Assembly (NCBI GenBank): GCA_902567145.1
Contig: CACFLM010000007.1
Span: 1-22,633 of the forward strand
DNA from: an uncultured Alphaproteobacteria bacterium
GTDB taxonomy: Bacteria; Pseudomonadota; Alphaproteobacteria; TMED127
Direction: 5' to 3'
DNA: 22,633 bases
Translations under genes and position numbers: made by a program
Notes under the pieces: generated by a model
The model's input: only the letters and a program-made list of their open reading frames with translations
Told to the model about the DNA's origin: nothing
Databases searched by the model: none
Shown here: one piece after another, positions 1 through 7,837 of the stretch
Position numbering within the stretch: the stretch's first letter is position 1
Layout: each line of letters starts with the position of its first letter

Positions 1-78
1 ACTAAAGAAGATGAAGAGTATGGACTAGACATGAGCGAGTTGGGTACTGTTTCTTATCCCGATTTTAACAAAAAATAA
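1..78 (+). CDS. Ammonium transporter, C-terminal tail (partial)
   Basis: An open frame runs from the first base of the window to a TAA at 76-78 and gives 25 residues. It contains EEYGLDMSELGTVSYPDF, which resembles the cytoplasmic tail of Amt/AmtB ammonium channels (commonly GLDISEHGE-AY). The tail is where the PII protein GlnK docks in the family. The membrane domain lies upstream of the window, so the assignment rests on this short motif only. It is convergent with the next gene, and a hairpin follows the stop. Confidence 0.55.
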   Translation, partial: TKEDEEYGLDMSELGTVSYPDFNKK

Positions 79-97
79 TCTGACTCCCCATAGTAGA

Positions 98-127
98 AAG
101 TGGATTCTAAAAAGATAGAGTCCACTT
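98..127. terminator. Hairpin between convergent genes, possible bidirectional terminator
   Basis: Bases 98-109 pair with 116-127 to form a 12-bp stem containing one G-T wobble (105/120), with a 6-base loop at 110-115. It sits between the stop of the plus-strand transporter (78) and the stop of the minus-strand eipB (130). Neither strand has a clear U-run after the stem, so termination efficiency is uncertain. It is the only good hairpin I found at a convergent junction in this window. Confidence 0.4.
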
Positions 128-129
128 AT

Positions 130-930
130 CTATTTCGTACAATCTAATGGGGTAAGCTTGACTTTCTTTAAATTCAAATCTAGTGAATAATCTGCATAAT
201 CGTACCTAAAATAACTTGCAATTCCTTGAGTGTTTAAGTGAACAGTCTGTTCAAAAATAGGAGTCTGAGTTTTACCTTGATAATATGCCATTCTTATTTT
301 TTTGAATTTATTTATAACTCCTTTATCTAATAAATTTTCATCAACTTCTACAAATTCATCTGTAAAGAAAACAGAAATATTGAAAAATTTATCGGGAATA
401 GTTCCTTCATAAACATCTCTAACTAACATTTTTTTTTTGGAATTTATATTATCAATTATGTCTTTGAGAAACTCATGAGGAAAAATAGTGTTTTTAGAAA
501 ATTTTAATTCTTTGTCACTTTGCATGAATTTAACAATAAGTTCTGATTTTTTTTCTGCTTTACCATGGTGTCTATCAATAACTTCTGCATTTTCTTTAAT
601 TTCAAGAAGAAATTCCATTTTTTTTCCATCACTGTTTTCATTCAATGAGTAGTTTATTTCGTTAACACTCCCAACACCGTGAGAATTAATAAACTTTGTC
701 ATCATTCGTTGATTTGAAACCCAAGATTCTTGACAGTTATTAATCCAATCAATCAATAAATATCCAGAAGCTTTGTCAACATATGTTCTGCTAGGAATTC
801 TTGGCTGATCTGAAGATCCTAATGAAATATTATATTCACTTTGAAATGATAGAAGTTTTGAAGCTAAAGGTTTAACATTAAAAAATATAAAGATGGATAG
901 GGTTATTATAAGATTTTTAAGAGTTTTCAT
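130..930 (-). CDS. eipB: EipB/DUF1849-family periplasmic envelope integrity protein
   Basis: A 266-residue protein with an N-terminal hydrophobic signal sequence (about residues 4-24). The remainder has the pattern of the alphaproteobacterial DUF1849/EipB family: an early SxYxxxL segment, a C-x-x-x-W motif (C66 in NNCQESW), an ExxDGKKMEF-like segment, a FPHEFL segment, and a final Cys near the C-terminus (C264 in PLDCTK). In Brucella EipB, an N-terminal and a C-terminal cysteine form a disulfide that closes the spiral beta-structure, and both candidate cysteines are present here. The known role is maintaining the cell envelope in the periplasm. It is transcribed alone on the minus strand, divergent from the DUF6111 gene. 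The internal A-run at 429-438 (T on plus) encodes consecutive Lys. Family assignment is by motif pattern, without a search. Confidence 0.72.
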   Translation of the reverse strand: MKTLKNLIITLSIFIFFNVKPLASKLLSFQSEYNISLGSSDQPRIPSRTYVDKASGYLLIDWINNCQESWVSNQRMMTKFINSHGVGSVNEINYSLNENSDGKKMEFLLEIKENAEVIDRHHGKAEKKSELIVKFMQSDKELKFSKNTIFPHEFLKDIIDNINSKKKMLVRDVYEGTIPDKFFNISVFFTDEFVEVDENLLDKGVINKFKKIRMAYYQGKTQTPIFEQTVHLNTQGIASYFRYDYADYSLDLNLKKVKLTPLDCTK

Positions 931-950
931 GCTATAAATAATTTAAGGTT

Positions 951-968
951 TGTAAACGATTGTTAACA
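951..968. promoter_or_regulatory. Imperfect palindrome in the eipB/DUF6111 divergent intergenic region
   Basis: The sequence TGTAAAC-GATT-GTTAACA forms 7-bp arms with one mismatch around a 4-base centre. It is centred in the 54-bp gap between two divergent start codons (930 and 985), where an operator could control either gene. In DNA this AT-rich, chance palindromes are common, so this is only a candidate site. Confidence 0.2.
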
Positions 969-984
969 TAGTATTTTTTTTGGA

Positions 985-1224
985 ATGATAAAAGCTTTAA
1001 TTTTTCTATCAATAGTTTTGTTAACCGTGATAATATTTAATTGGTCAAATCAATTTAAGAAAAAAAGTCTTTTCTTTTTAATTTCAATTTTCATGTTTGT
1101 AATAATATTTTTTTCTGTAGCAAGTATTTTCTTGAAGAATGATAAATCTGAGAAATTATATAATCCGCCAAGATTCGACGGAAAAAAAATTATTCCTGGA
1201 TATTTTGATGAAAAAAATAAGTAA
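985..1224 (+). CDS. DUF6111 family small membrane protein
   Basis: A 79-residue protein with two hydrophobic segments (about 2-20 and 28-51) separated by a lysine-rich turn, then a polar tail carrying PPRFDGKKIIPGYFDE. That tail (P-P/A-R-x-x-x-G-x-x-x-P-G-x-F) is the signature I associate with DUF6111, a small alphaproteobacterial membrane protein whose gene usually lies directly upstream of the CCA-adding enzyme, as it does here. Its 3' end overlaps the proposed cca start by 17 bp, suggesting translational coupling. Function is unknown in the family. The start follows a TTTGGA stretch that may act as a weak ribosome binding site. Confidence 0.7.
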   Translation: MIKALIFLSIVLLTVIIFNWSNQFKKKSLFFLISIFMFVIIFFSVASIFLKNDKSEKLYNPPRFDGKKIIPGYFDEKNK

Positions 1225-2422
1225 ATTTAGCAATAAGTGTAAAAAAATTGGAATTCCTCTACCCTTGATAATTAAAATTGAAAATGCTTGTCTCGAGTTT
1301 GATGGAAAAATTTATATTGTTGGCGGTAGTGTTAGAGATCTAATTATGAATGAATATTCGACTTCAAATCCCGACCTAGTTGTAAATCTGGATATTAAAA
1401 AGTTAGTTTATTGTCTAAAAAAAAGTAAAATAAAATTTCTCAAAATTGGAGAAAAATACGGTTCTCTTGTTGTTCTAATGAAGAAATTCAAATTTGATAT
1501 AACATCTATGAGAAGTGATGTGAAAACGGATGGAAGATGGGCAGAAGTTAAATTTACAAATAATTTAATAGAAGATTCTAAAAGGAGAGATTTTACATTC
1601 AACTCTATTTATTGCGATACAAATGGTAATTTACATGACCCAAACAATGGAATCAATGATTTAAAGAGAAAACAAGTAAGGTTTATTGGTGACATACATA
1701 AAAGAATTAAAGAAGATTATCTAAGAATTTTAAGATTCTTTAGATTCTCAATTATTATTTCTCAAAACTTTGAAAATGAAAGCTATCAAATTTGTAGAAG
1801 ATATTTCACCAAACTTCAATTGCTTTCATATGAGAGAAGAATGCAAGAAATAAAAAAAATTATTTTAAGCAATCAAATTAAAAAGAGAAAAACTTTGACC
1901 TTTTTAAAAGAACTTTTTGAAAATACGTTAGAATCAAAATTAAATTTTAGAAATTTTATAGATTTATGCCTTTTAGAGTCATCTCAAGAAAATATAAGTT
2001 TTGAAAGAAGAATAAAATTTTTGTTAAGAGGAAAAGAATCAAGATCTGAATTTGTTATTAAGAACGCAGAAAATTCATTTAAGAAGAGATTGAAGAGTAA
2101 GATTAAATTTAAGAGTCATTCACATAAAGAGCTCAATTTAAATCTATTTAAATTCCAAAGAGGCAATATAATTGATCAATTATTTTTTGATTGTTCTGAA
2201 AAAAAAATCTCTAAAGAGAAATTTCTAAGATTTTATAATTTTTCTTTAACCTTTAAAAAAAAGAAGATTCCTGTGAGTGGAGATGATTTATTAAAAATTG
2301 GCTTTAAGCCTGGAAAAATTTTGGGAAATGTTCTTGACGAATTAGAGTTATTATGGGCTGAAAGAGATTTTAAATGTACACGTAATGAATGTATTAGGTT
2401 TGTGCAGAAATTTTTACCATGA
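1208..2422 (+). CDS. cca: CCA tRNA nucleotidyltransferase (class II pol-beta superfamily)
   Basis: 404 residues from the ATG at 1208, chosen because homology begins soon after it; an in-frame ATG at 1139 would add 23 residues unlike the family. The protein adds or repairs the 3' CCA end of tRNAs in the cytoplasm. Visible motifs are VGGSVRD (38-44), the usual DxD region, the FDITSMRSDVKTDGR segment (96-110), the RRDFTFNSIY motif (126-135) and the EDYLRILRFFRF neck motif. The C-terminal PVSGDDLLKIGFKPG segment is typical of alphaproteobacterial members. The DxD position reads N54-P55-D56, so the first metal-binding aspartate is replaced by asparagine. The 3' end overlaps the convergent hemF by 9 bp. 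Confidence 0.9.
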   Translation: MKKISKFSNKCKKIGIPLPLIIKIENACLEFDGKIYIVGGSVRDLIMNEYSTSNPDLVVNLDIKKLVYCLKKSKIKFLKIGEKYGSLVVLMKKFKFDITSMRSDVKTDGRWAEVKFTNNLIEDSKRRDFTFNSIYCDTNGNLHDPNNGINDLKRKQVRFIGDIHKRIKEDYLRILRFFRFSIIISQNFENESYQICRRYFTKLQLLSYERRMQEIKKIILSNQIKKRKTLTFLKELFENTLESKLNFRNFIDLCLLESSQENISFERRIKFLLRGKESRSEFVIKNAENSFKKRLKSKIKFKSHSHKELNLNLFKFQRGNIIDQLFFDCSEKKISKEKFLRFYNFSLTFKKKKIPVSGDDLLKIGFKPGKILGNVLDELELLWAERDFKCTRNECIRFVQKFLP

Positions 2423-3271
2423 TGCCATTGGAGGCAAAGACATGAAAATAGCTTCAATATTTCCATCTGTTTCTAAACCAAACTTTGTGCCTCTATCATA
2501 AAGTAAATTAAACTCTACATATCTTGATCTTCTATGAAACTGTAAAGATTTGTCTTTAGTGTTCCAAGTTAATAATGCAGTATCTTTAACAATTTTTTTG
2601 TATGTTTTAAGAAAGGTATCTCCTACACTCATTACAAACTCCATGTCAGCGTCCCAATTATTAGAACTCAAATAATCAAAGAAAATTCCTCCTAACCCTC
2701 TTGATTCGTTTCGATGTGGTAAAAAGAAATAATCATCACACCATTTCTTATATTTTTGATAACATCCTTTTTTATAATTATTACAAGTGATTTTTAATTC
2801 TCTATGAAAAAAATCAGCTATCTCTTTTGAATCTTTTGATTCTTTATCAGTTGGTGTGATATCAATTCCACCTCCAAACCAAGCCTTTTTAGTCACTATG
2901 AATCTTGTATTCATGTGAATAGCAGGAACTTTAGGTGAAAGTGGATGAATTACTAATGATATTCCGGATGCCCAAAATTCATTGTTGGCTTCTGTTCCAG
3001 GTATTTTACCAATTAATTTATCTGACAATTTTCCAAAAACAGTTGAAATATTTACTCCAGCTTTTTCAAATACATCTCCTCTAAGAATTCGCATTTCGCC
3101 TCCTCCGAGGTCTTTTGAACCATTTTTATCTCTAAGCCAAATCTCTTTTGTGAATTTATTCTTTGAATTAGCATTGACTTTTTCAATTAACTCGAGTTCG
3201 TTGCAAATCTTATTTTGAAGTTTTTCAAACCATTGGGAGGCAATCTTTTTTTTTTGATCAATATTTTTCAT
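2414..3271 (-). CDS. hemF: Oxygen-dependent coproporphyrinogen III oxidase
   Basis: 285 residues from the ATG at 3269-3271. A longer reading from 3355 would cross the petA start and add a hydrophobic stretch unlike the family, so I rejected it. HemF carries out the O2-dependent oxidative decarboxylation of coproporphyrinogen III in haem synthesis. Diagnostic segments are HMNTRF, WFGGGIDITP, FHRELK, YKKWCDDYFFLPHRNESRGLGG and QFHRRSRYVEFNLLYDRGT. The protein ends at MSLPPMASW, shorter at the C-terminus than E. coli HemF, although I cannot say this is unusual for the lineage. A 10-base T-run (plus strand 3246-3255) encodes the early Gln-Lys-Lys-Lys and could be slippage-prone. It is divergent from petA and convergent with cca. 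Confidence 0.95.
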   Translation of the reverse strand: MKNIDQKKKIASQWFEKLQNKICNELELIEKVNANSKNKFTKEIWLRDKNGSKDLGGGEMRILRGDVFEKAGVNISTVFGKLSDKLIGKIPGTEANNEFWASGISLVIHPLSPKVPAIHMNTRFIVTKKAWFGGGIDITPTDKESKDSKEIADFFHRELKITCNNYKKGCYQKYKKWCDDYFFLPHRNESRGLGGIFFDYLSSNNWDADMEFVMSVGDTFLKTYKKIVKDTALLTWNTKDKSLQFHRRSRYVEFNLLYDRGTKFGLETDGNIEAIFMSLPPMASW

Positions 3272-3295
3272 TGTTTTATACTTAAAATTTTTTAT

Positions 3296-3325
3296 ATTAT
3301 AATAAAAGTTATAAACATATGTCAG
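3296..3325. promoter_or_regulatory. Divergent hemF/petA promoter with shared palindromic -10
   Basis: The self-complementary ATTATAAT at 3296-3303 gives a perfect TATAAT on both strands. For hemF (minus), CTGACA (complement of 3320-3325) is a 5/6 match to the -35 consensus, 18 bp from TATAAT (complement of 3296-3301), predicting a start near 3289 and a leader of about 18 nt. For petA (plus), TATAAT is 3298-3303 with only a weak -35 (TTATAC, 3276-3281, 16-bp spacer), predicting a leader of about 9 nt. The hemF -35 lies over the petA start codon. Transcription itself is not shown by sequence. Confidence 0.45.
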
Positions 3326-3876
3326 AAAAAGATTTAAATGATAAAGAAACCTCAATCTCAGTTGATGAAGAGAAAAGAGACTTTTTATTTGTAACTACAG
3401 CAGGGCTTGCTGTCGCAGGAGGGGCCGTAACAGCTTTTTCTTTAATTGACACCATGAATCCGGCTAAAGATGTCTTAGCTCTTTCAACCACTGAAGTTGA
3501 CCTCTCTCCTGTGGAAGAGGGACAAAGCCTAACTGTAATGTGGAGAGGTAAACCAATCTTTATAAGACATAGAACTTCAAGTGAAATAAATGATGCAAAT
3601 AATACTTCTGTTGATGAGTTGAAGCACATGGCCACTGATGAATCAAGAGTTAAAGACCCTAAATGGTTAGTTGTTATAGGTGTTTGCACACATTTAGGTT
3701 GTGTTCCCCTTGGACAAAAAATAGGTGACAATAAAGGTGAATTTGGAGGGTGGTTTTGTCCGTGTCATGGTTCTCACTACGATACTTCGGGTAGGATTAG
3801 AAAGGGTCCAGCTCCACTAAATTTAGAAATCCCACCATATAATTTTGTTTCTGAAGATATAATTAAAATAGGATAA
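3319..3876 (+). CDS. petA: Ubiquinol-cytochrome c reductase, Rieske iron-sulfur subunit
   Basis: 185 residues. An N-terminal KRDFLFV signal (19-25) precedes a hydrophobic helix (about 25-45), then the [10 protein letters not shown] hinge region typical of Rieske proteins, then the soluble domain. Cluster box I is CTHLGC (C123, H125, C128) and box II is CPCHGSHYD (C147, C149, H150). By family knowledge, C123/H125/C147/H150 hold the [2Fe-2S] cluster and C128-C149 form a disulfide. It moves electrons from ubiquinol to cytochrome c1 on the periplasmic side. The Tat signal has Lys-Arg rather than Arg-Arg. First gene of the bc1 operon, 4 bp before petB. No Shine-Dalgarno is evident. Confidence 0.97.
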   Translation: MSEKDLNDKETSISVDEEKRDFLFVTTAGLAVAGGAVTAFSLIDTMNPAKDVLALSTTEVDLSPVEEGQSLTVMWRGKPIFIRHRTSSEINDANNTSVDELKHMATDESRVKDPKWLVVIGVCTHLGCVPLGQKIGDNKGEFGGWFCPCHGSHYDTSGRIRKGPAPLNLEIPPYNFVSEDIIKIG

Positions 3877-3880
3877 ACTT

Positions 3881-5143
3881 ATGCAAGACAAAAGCAATGA
3901 TGAAAAAAAAGGATTAATGAATTGGGTAGATAAAAGACTTCCTATATTTACTTTTATTAATCATAATTTAAGAGATTACCCAACCCCCAAAAACCTAAAC
4001 TATTTCTGGAATTTTGGGTCTCTTGCAGGTATTACCTTGGTAATTATGATAGTTACTGGAATATTGTTAGCAATGCAATACACAGCCAACACTGATTTGG
4101 CATTTGACAGTGTTGAGAGGATTATGAGAGATGTGAATAATGGTTGGTTGCTAAGATATATCCATATGAACGGTGCATCAATATTCTTCATAATTGTATA
4201 TATTCATATGTTTAGAGGCCTCTATTATGGATCTTATAAGTATCCACGAGAAATTCTCTGGATGTTGGGGGTCGTCATTTTATTATTGATGATGGCTACA
4301 GCATTTATGGGATATGTCTTACCTTGGGGACAAATGAGCTTTTGGGGTGCAACAGTTATAACAAACCTATTCTCAGCTTTTCCAATTATTGGAGATTACA
4401 TTGTTACTTTTTTATGGGGTGGTTTTTCAGTTGATAACCCAACACTAAGTCGCTTTTTTGTTTTACATTATCTTCTCCCATTTGCAATAGTTGGAGTTGT
4501 TGTTTTGCATTTAGTTGCTCTTCATCAGTTTGGTTCAAACAACCCTACTGGCCTTGATGTAAAGTCTGAAGGAGATACTATTCCATTTCATCCATATTAT
4601 ACCGTTAAGGACTATCTTGGCTTGGGAGTTTATTTAATAGTTTTTGCATCTTTAGTTTTCTTTGCTCCAAACTTTCTCGGTCATCCAGACAACTATATCC
4701 CAGCTAATCCATTACAAACTCCAGCACACATTGTTCCAGAATGGTATTTTCTTCCATTCTATGCAATCCTAAGAGCTGTTCCAGATAAACTTATGGGTGT
4801 ATTACTAATGTTTGCAGCTGTTTTGGTTTTGTTTTTCTTACCATGGCTTGACAGACATAAGATTAGGAGTGCAAGCTTTAGACCTTTTTATAGACAATTC
4901 TTTTGGTTATTCTTTTTAAACTGTTTGATTCTTGGTTGGGTAGGTGCTATGCCAGCAGAAGGAATGTATGTTCTTATTTCTCGGGTTGCAACCTCATATT
5001 ATTTTGGTTTTTTCTTGGTAATAATGCCTTTTTTATCTAGGTTCGAGAAGACAACTGATTTACCATCTAGTATTTCAGCTGCTGTAATCTCTGAGAAATT
5101 TGACAATAAAGACCCGTCTTCATCTGAGAGTTATGTCAAATAA
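3881..5143 (+). CDS. petB: Cytochrome b of the bc1 complex
   Basis: A 420-residue, full-length (unsplit) cytochrome b. The haem-ligand histidine pairs are H95/H109 (YIHMNG and YIHMFRG) and H196/H210 (VLHYLL and VLHLVA), each 14 apart. The quinol-oxidation-site motif PEWY is at 286-289. Several hydrophobic helices are evident, including the segment around [15 protein letters not shown]. It carries out the Q cycle in the inner membrane with PetA and PetC. The length is usual for proteobacterial cytochrome b. Its end overlaps the petC start by 11 bp, so translation of the two is likely coupled. Confidence 0.98.
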   Translation: MQDKSNDEKKGLMNWVDKRLPIFTFINHNLRDYPTPKNLNYFWNFGSLAGITLVIMIVTGILLAMQYTANTDLAFDSVERIMRDVNNGWLLRYIHMNGASIFFIIVYIHMFRGLYYGSYKYPREILWMLGVVILLLMMATAFMGYVLPWGQMSFWGATVITNLFSAFPIIGDYIVTFLWGGFSVDNPTLSRFFVLHYLLPFAIVGVVVLHLVALHQFGSNNPTGLDVKSEGDTIPFHPYYTVKDYLGLGVYLIVFASLVFFAPNFLGHPDNYIPANPLQTPAHIVPEWYFLPFYAILRAVPDKLMGVLLMFAAVLVLFFLPWLDRHKIRSASFRPFYRQFFWLFFLNCLILGWVGAMPAEGMYVLISRVATSYYFGFFLVIMPFLSRFEKTTDLPSSISAAVISEKFDNKDPSSSESYVK

Positions 5144-5906
5144 ATTTAAGTGTTTTTCAATCTTTATTCTTCTTTTGTTGATAACCCTTCAAAATGGAAA
5201 GTCTATTGCTGCTTCAAGCAATGTTGAGTTGATCAAACAAAATTGGCCATTCAATGGTATTTTTGGTAGATTTGATAAAGCCTCATTACAAAGGGGATTT
5301 AAAGTGTATTCCGAAGTTTGTGCGGCTTGTCACGGTTTAAAACATATATCCTACAGAGATTTAGCTGAAATTGGTTATTCGTCTGATGAGGTTAAATCTA
5401 TTGCAGGCCAATATGAGGTTAGCGATGGACCAAATGATGAGGGTGATATGTTCCTAAGAGATGCAAAAATGAGTGATAAATTTGTTGGACCATATGAGAA
5501 TGATCAAATAGCAAGATTAGCAAACAATGGCTCATACCCTCCTGATTTGTCATTAATAGTAAAAGCAAGAGCTGGGGGTGCAGACTACATTTATAGCCTT
5601 TTAAATGGGTACAAAGAATTTCCAGAGAATTTTGAAGCCAGTGATGGCATGTATTATAATGAATATTATCCTGGTTATCAAATCGCGATGCCATCTCCAA
5701 TAATGGACGAAATAGTTGAATTTGATGATGGAACTCAAGCTACACATCTTCAAATAGCTAGAGATGTTACCTCTTTTCTAGCATGGACAGCAGAGCCAGA
5801 ACTAGAAAATAGAAAAAGTCTTGGAGTAAAGACTCTCTTCTTCTTAATTTTAATTACAATTATGTTATTAGGTGTCAAAAGAAAAGTCTGGAAAAACTTG
5901 GATTGA
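5133..5906 (+). CDS. petC: Cytochrome c1 of the bc1 complex
   Basis: 257 residues from the ATG at 5133, preceded by TGAGAG and followed at once by a good signal peptide (charged MSNKFK, then a hydrophobic core ending near AAS). An in-frame ATG at 5100 would place charged residues ahead of the signal, so I prefer 5133. Haem c attaches at CAACH (63-67). M186 in AMPSPIMD is the likely axial Met. A C-terminal transmembrane helix (about 228-250) ends in a basic tail, the usual c1 anchor. It passes electrons from the Rieske protein to soluble or membrane cytochromes c. Its stop is 3 bp before mtnP. Confidence 0.97.
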   Translation: MSNKFKCFSIFILLLLITLQNGKSIAASSNVELIKQNWPFNGIFGRFDKASLQRGFKVYSEVCAACHGLKHISYRDLAEIGYSSDEVKSIAGQYEVSDGPNDEGDMFLRDAKMSDKFVGPYENDQIARLANNGSYPPDLSLIVKARAGGADYIYSLLNGYKEFPENFEASDGMYYNEYYPGYQIAMPSPIMDEIVEFDDGTQATHLQIARDVTSFLAWTAEPELENRKSLGVKTLFFLILITIMLLGVKRKVWKNLD

Positions 5907-5909
5907 TCA

Positions 5910-6767
5910 ATGCCTAAAATTGATTTAGCTTTTATTGGTGGAAGCGGGTTATATAAAGTTCCCGGAATCAAAAAAGTTAAATGGAAAAGCGTTTCAACGA
6001 ACTTTGGAACTCCATCATCTGATATTTGTTTAGGTACAATAGATGAAAAAAAAGTTGCTTTTTTACCAAGACATGGAAAAGATCACAATATATCTCCATC
6101 AAATATTAATTATAGAGCAAACATTGAGGCATTAAAAAAAATTGGAGCCGAAAATATAATTTCATTATCTGCGGTGGGAAGTCTGAGAAATGATTATATT
6201 CCAGGTGACTTTGTTCTTGTTAACCAATTTATTGATAAGACATATTTAAGAAAAAAGACCTTTTTTGAAGATGATCTCGTTGTTCATGTACCACTTGCTA
6301 ACCCAGTTTGTAATCAGTTGAAAGCTAAAATCAGTCAATCACTTGAAAGATTGAAAATAAAGTTTCACAATCAAGGAACATATATTTGTATTGAAGGTCC
6401 TCAGTTTTCTTCGCTAGCTGAGTCAGAGTTATACAGATCTTGGGGATGCGATGTAATTGGAATGACTAACATGCCTGAAGCAAAGTTGGCAATTGAAGCT
6501 GGAATATGCTATGCGAGTGTTGCAATGGTTACAGATTATGACTGTTGGCATCCTAATCATGAAAATGTAAGTATTGAACAAATAATAAAAACATTAAATG
6601 CAAACTCAGACAAAGCACAAAAATTAATATTAGAACTTTCTAGAGAAGAAGAATTAATTTGTAGCAGCAGAATTAAAAATTTAGCAAGAAGCTCTTCAAT
6701 AACTGATTTTTCTAAAGTTAAAGGTTCTACAATAAAAAAATTAAAGAACATCCTAAATTTTAAATGA
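5910..6767 (+). CDS. mtnP: S-methyl-5'-thioadenosine phosphorylase
   Basis: 285 residues. The enzyme splits 5'-methylthioadenosine with phosphate to adenine and 5-methylthioribose-1-phosphate. Family markers are the N-terminal IGGSGLY, LPRHGKDH (52-59, phosphate and substrate site), NYRANIEALK, IEGPQFSS, MTNMPEA (185-191) and TDYDCWH (208-214). The MTNMPEA and DYD features favour MTA phosphorylase over purine nucleoside phosphorylase. It lies 3 bp after petC and overlaps mtnA by 4 bp (ATGA), so it is probably co-transcribed with both. mtnP downstream of petABC is a familiar alphaproteobacterial arrangement. Confidence 0.95.
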   Translation: MPKIDLAFIGGSGLYKVPGIKKVKWKSVSTNFGTPSSDICLGTIDEKKVAFLPRHGKDHNISPSNINYRANIEALKKIGAENIISLSAVGSLRNDYIPGDFVLVNQFIDKTYLRKKTFFEDDLVVHVPLANPVCNQLKAKISQSLERLKIKFHNQGTYICIEGPQFSSLAESELYRSWGCDVIGMTNMPEAKLAIEAGICYASVAMVTDYDCWHPNHENVSIEQIIKTLNANSDKAQKLILELSREEELICSSRIKNLARSSSITDFSKVKGSTIKKLKNILNFK

Positions 6768-7837
6768 AAGTAAAAAATAAAAATTTTTCTACTTTGTGGG
6801 TAGAAAATGAAAGTGTAAAAATTATTGATCAAACGAGGTTACCCTTTGAATTTGTCATAAAAGAATTAAAAACCTTAAAAGACTTTTGTAATGCAATTAA
6901 AAATATGGAAGTAAGAGGCGCACCATTAATTGGAATAACAGCGGCATTTGGATTTGCAATTTCTTTAAGAAAAGATCCATACAATAAAAACGTAAAATTT
7001 TCATATGAAAAATTATTAGAGACCAGACCTACCGCCGTCAATTTGAGATGGGCATTAAACTTTATTATTGAAAAAATAAAAAAGATTAAACCAAATGAAA
7101 GGGCAAGAACTTCTTTTGAATTAGCTGAGAAATTAAGAGAAGAGGATATAATTAATTGTTTTAAGATTGGTATACACGGATATAAGATTATTGAAAAAAT
7201 TTTTAAAAAGGAAAAACGTGAAATAAATATTCTTACGCATTGTAATGCAGGCTGGCTGGCAACTATTGATTGGGGAACTGCTTTAGCTCCAATTTTCTTG
7301 GCAAATAGAAATGGAATACCAGTACATGTATGGGTTGACGAAACAAGACCAAGAAATCAAGGTGCATTATTAACTGCATGGGAATTGAAAAATGAAAAAG
7401 TTCCACACACCATTATTGTCGATAATGCAGGTGGATTTCTAATGCAAAATAAAAAAGTCGACATTTGTTTGGTTGGAAGTGATAGAACTACATTTAACGG
7501 AGACGTCTGTAATAAGATAGGCACTTATTTAAAAGCATTGTCTGCTTTTGATAATAAAATACCATTCTTTGTTGCTCTTCCATCTTCAACTATTGATTTT
7601 CAGACAAAAGATTCTAAGAAAATTCCAATTGAAATTAGAGATGGTAGAGAACTTTCACACTTAGTTTTTAATAAAAATAAAAAAACATCAGTAGGAAGGA
7701 TATTTTTAGAAAATTCAAAAAAATATAACCCAGCGTTTGATGTAACTCCTTCAAAATACGTAACAAAGCTTATAACTGAGTATGGACTAATTAACCCTTG
7801 TAAATCTGAAATTTTGAAGTTTTTAAAGAATGAATAA
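6764..7837 (+). CDS. mtnA: S-methyl-5-thioribose-1-phosphate isomerase
   Basis: 357 residues of the eIF2B-like aldose isomerase family. It converts 5-methylthioribose-1-phosphate to 5-methylthioribulose-1-phosphate. The substrate-binding RGAPLIG (51-57) and TRPTAVNL (87-94) motifs are present. The catalytic pair known from Bacillus MtnA falls at the same numbers here: C160 in THCNAGW and D240 in VGSDRTT. DETRPRNQGALLTAWEL and VDNAGGFLM are further family blocks. Its product is the substrate expected for the next gene. It overlaps mtnP by 4 bp and the aldolase by 8 bp. Confidence 0.96.
   Translation: MKVKNKNFSTLWVENESVKIIDQTRLPFEFVIKELKTLKDFCNAIKNMEVRGAPLIGITAAFGFAISLRKDPYNKNVKFSYEKLLETRPTAVNLRWALNFIIEKIKKIKPNERARTSFELAEKLREEDIINCFKIGIHGYKIIEKIFKKEKREINILTHCNAGWLATIDWGTALAPIFLANRNGIPVHVWVDETRPRNQGALLTAWELKNEKVPHTIIVDNAGGFLMQNKKVDICLVGSDRTTFNGDVCNKIGTYLKALSAFDNKIPFFVALPSSTIDFQTKDSKKIPIEIRDGRELSHLVFNKNKKTSVGRIFLENSKKYNPAFDVTPSKYVTKLITEYGLINPCKSEILKFLKNE

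Noticed and set aside
1139..1207. Longer N-terminus for cca starting at ATG 1139
   Set aside because: It would overlap most of the DUF6111 tail and adds residues with no family resemblance; the ATG at 1208 gives a normal start and length.
2414..2440. Frameshift or truncation at the hemF C-terminus
   Set aside because: The frame ends after MSLPPMASW, earlier than in E. coli, but none of the sequence beyond the stop resembles the missing tail. Several alphaproteobacterial HemF proteins, as I recall them, also end near here.
3272..3355. Longer hemF reaching to 3355
   Set aside because: The extension is antisense to the petA start, crosses the promoter and adds a hydrophobic leader that cytosolic HemF does not have.
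3309..3731. 140-residue open frame antisense to petA
   Set aside because: Shadow of the Rieske gene on the opposite strand; low-complexity Ser/Thr content and no recognisable motifs.
5100..5132. petC start at ATG 5100
   Set aside because: It puts charged residues ahead of the signal peptide; the ATG at 5133 has a closer GAGAG and a canonical signal.
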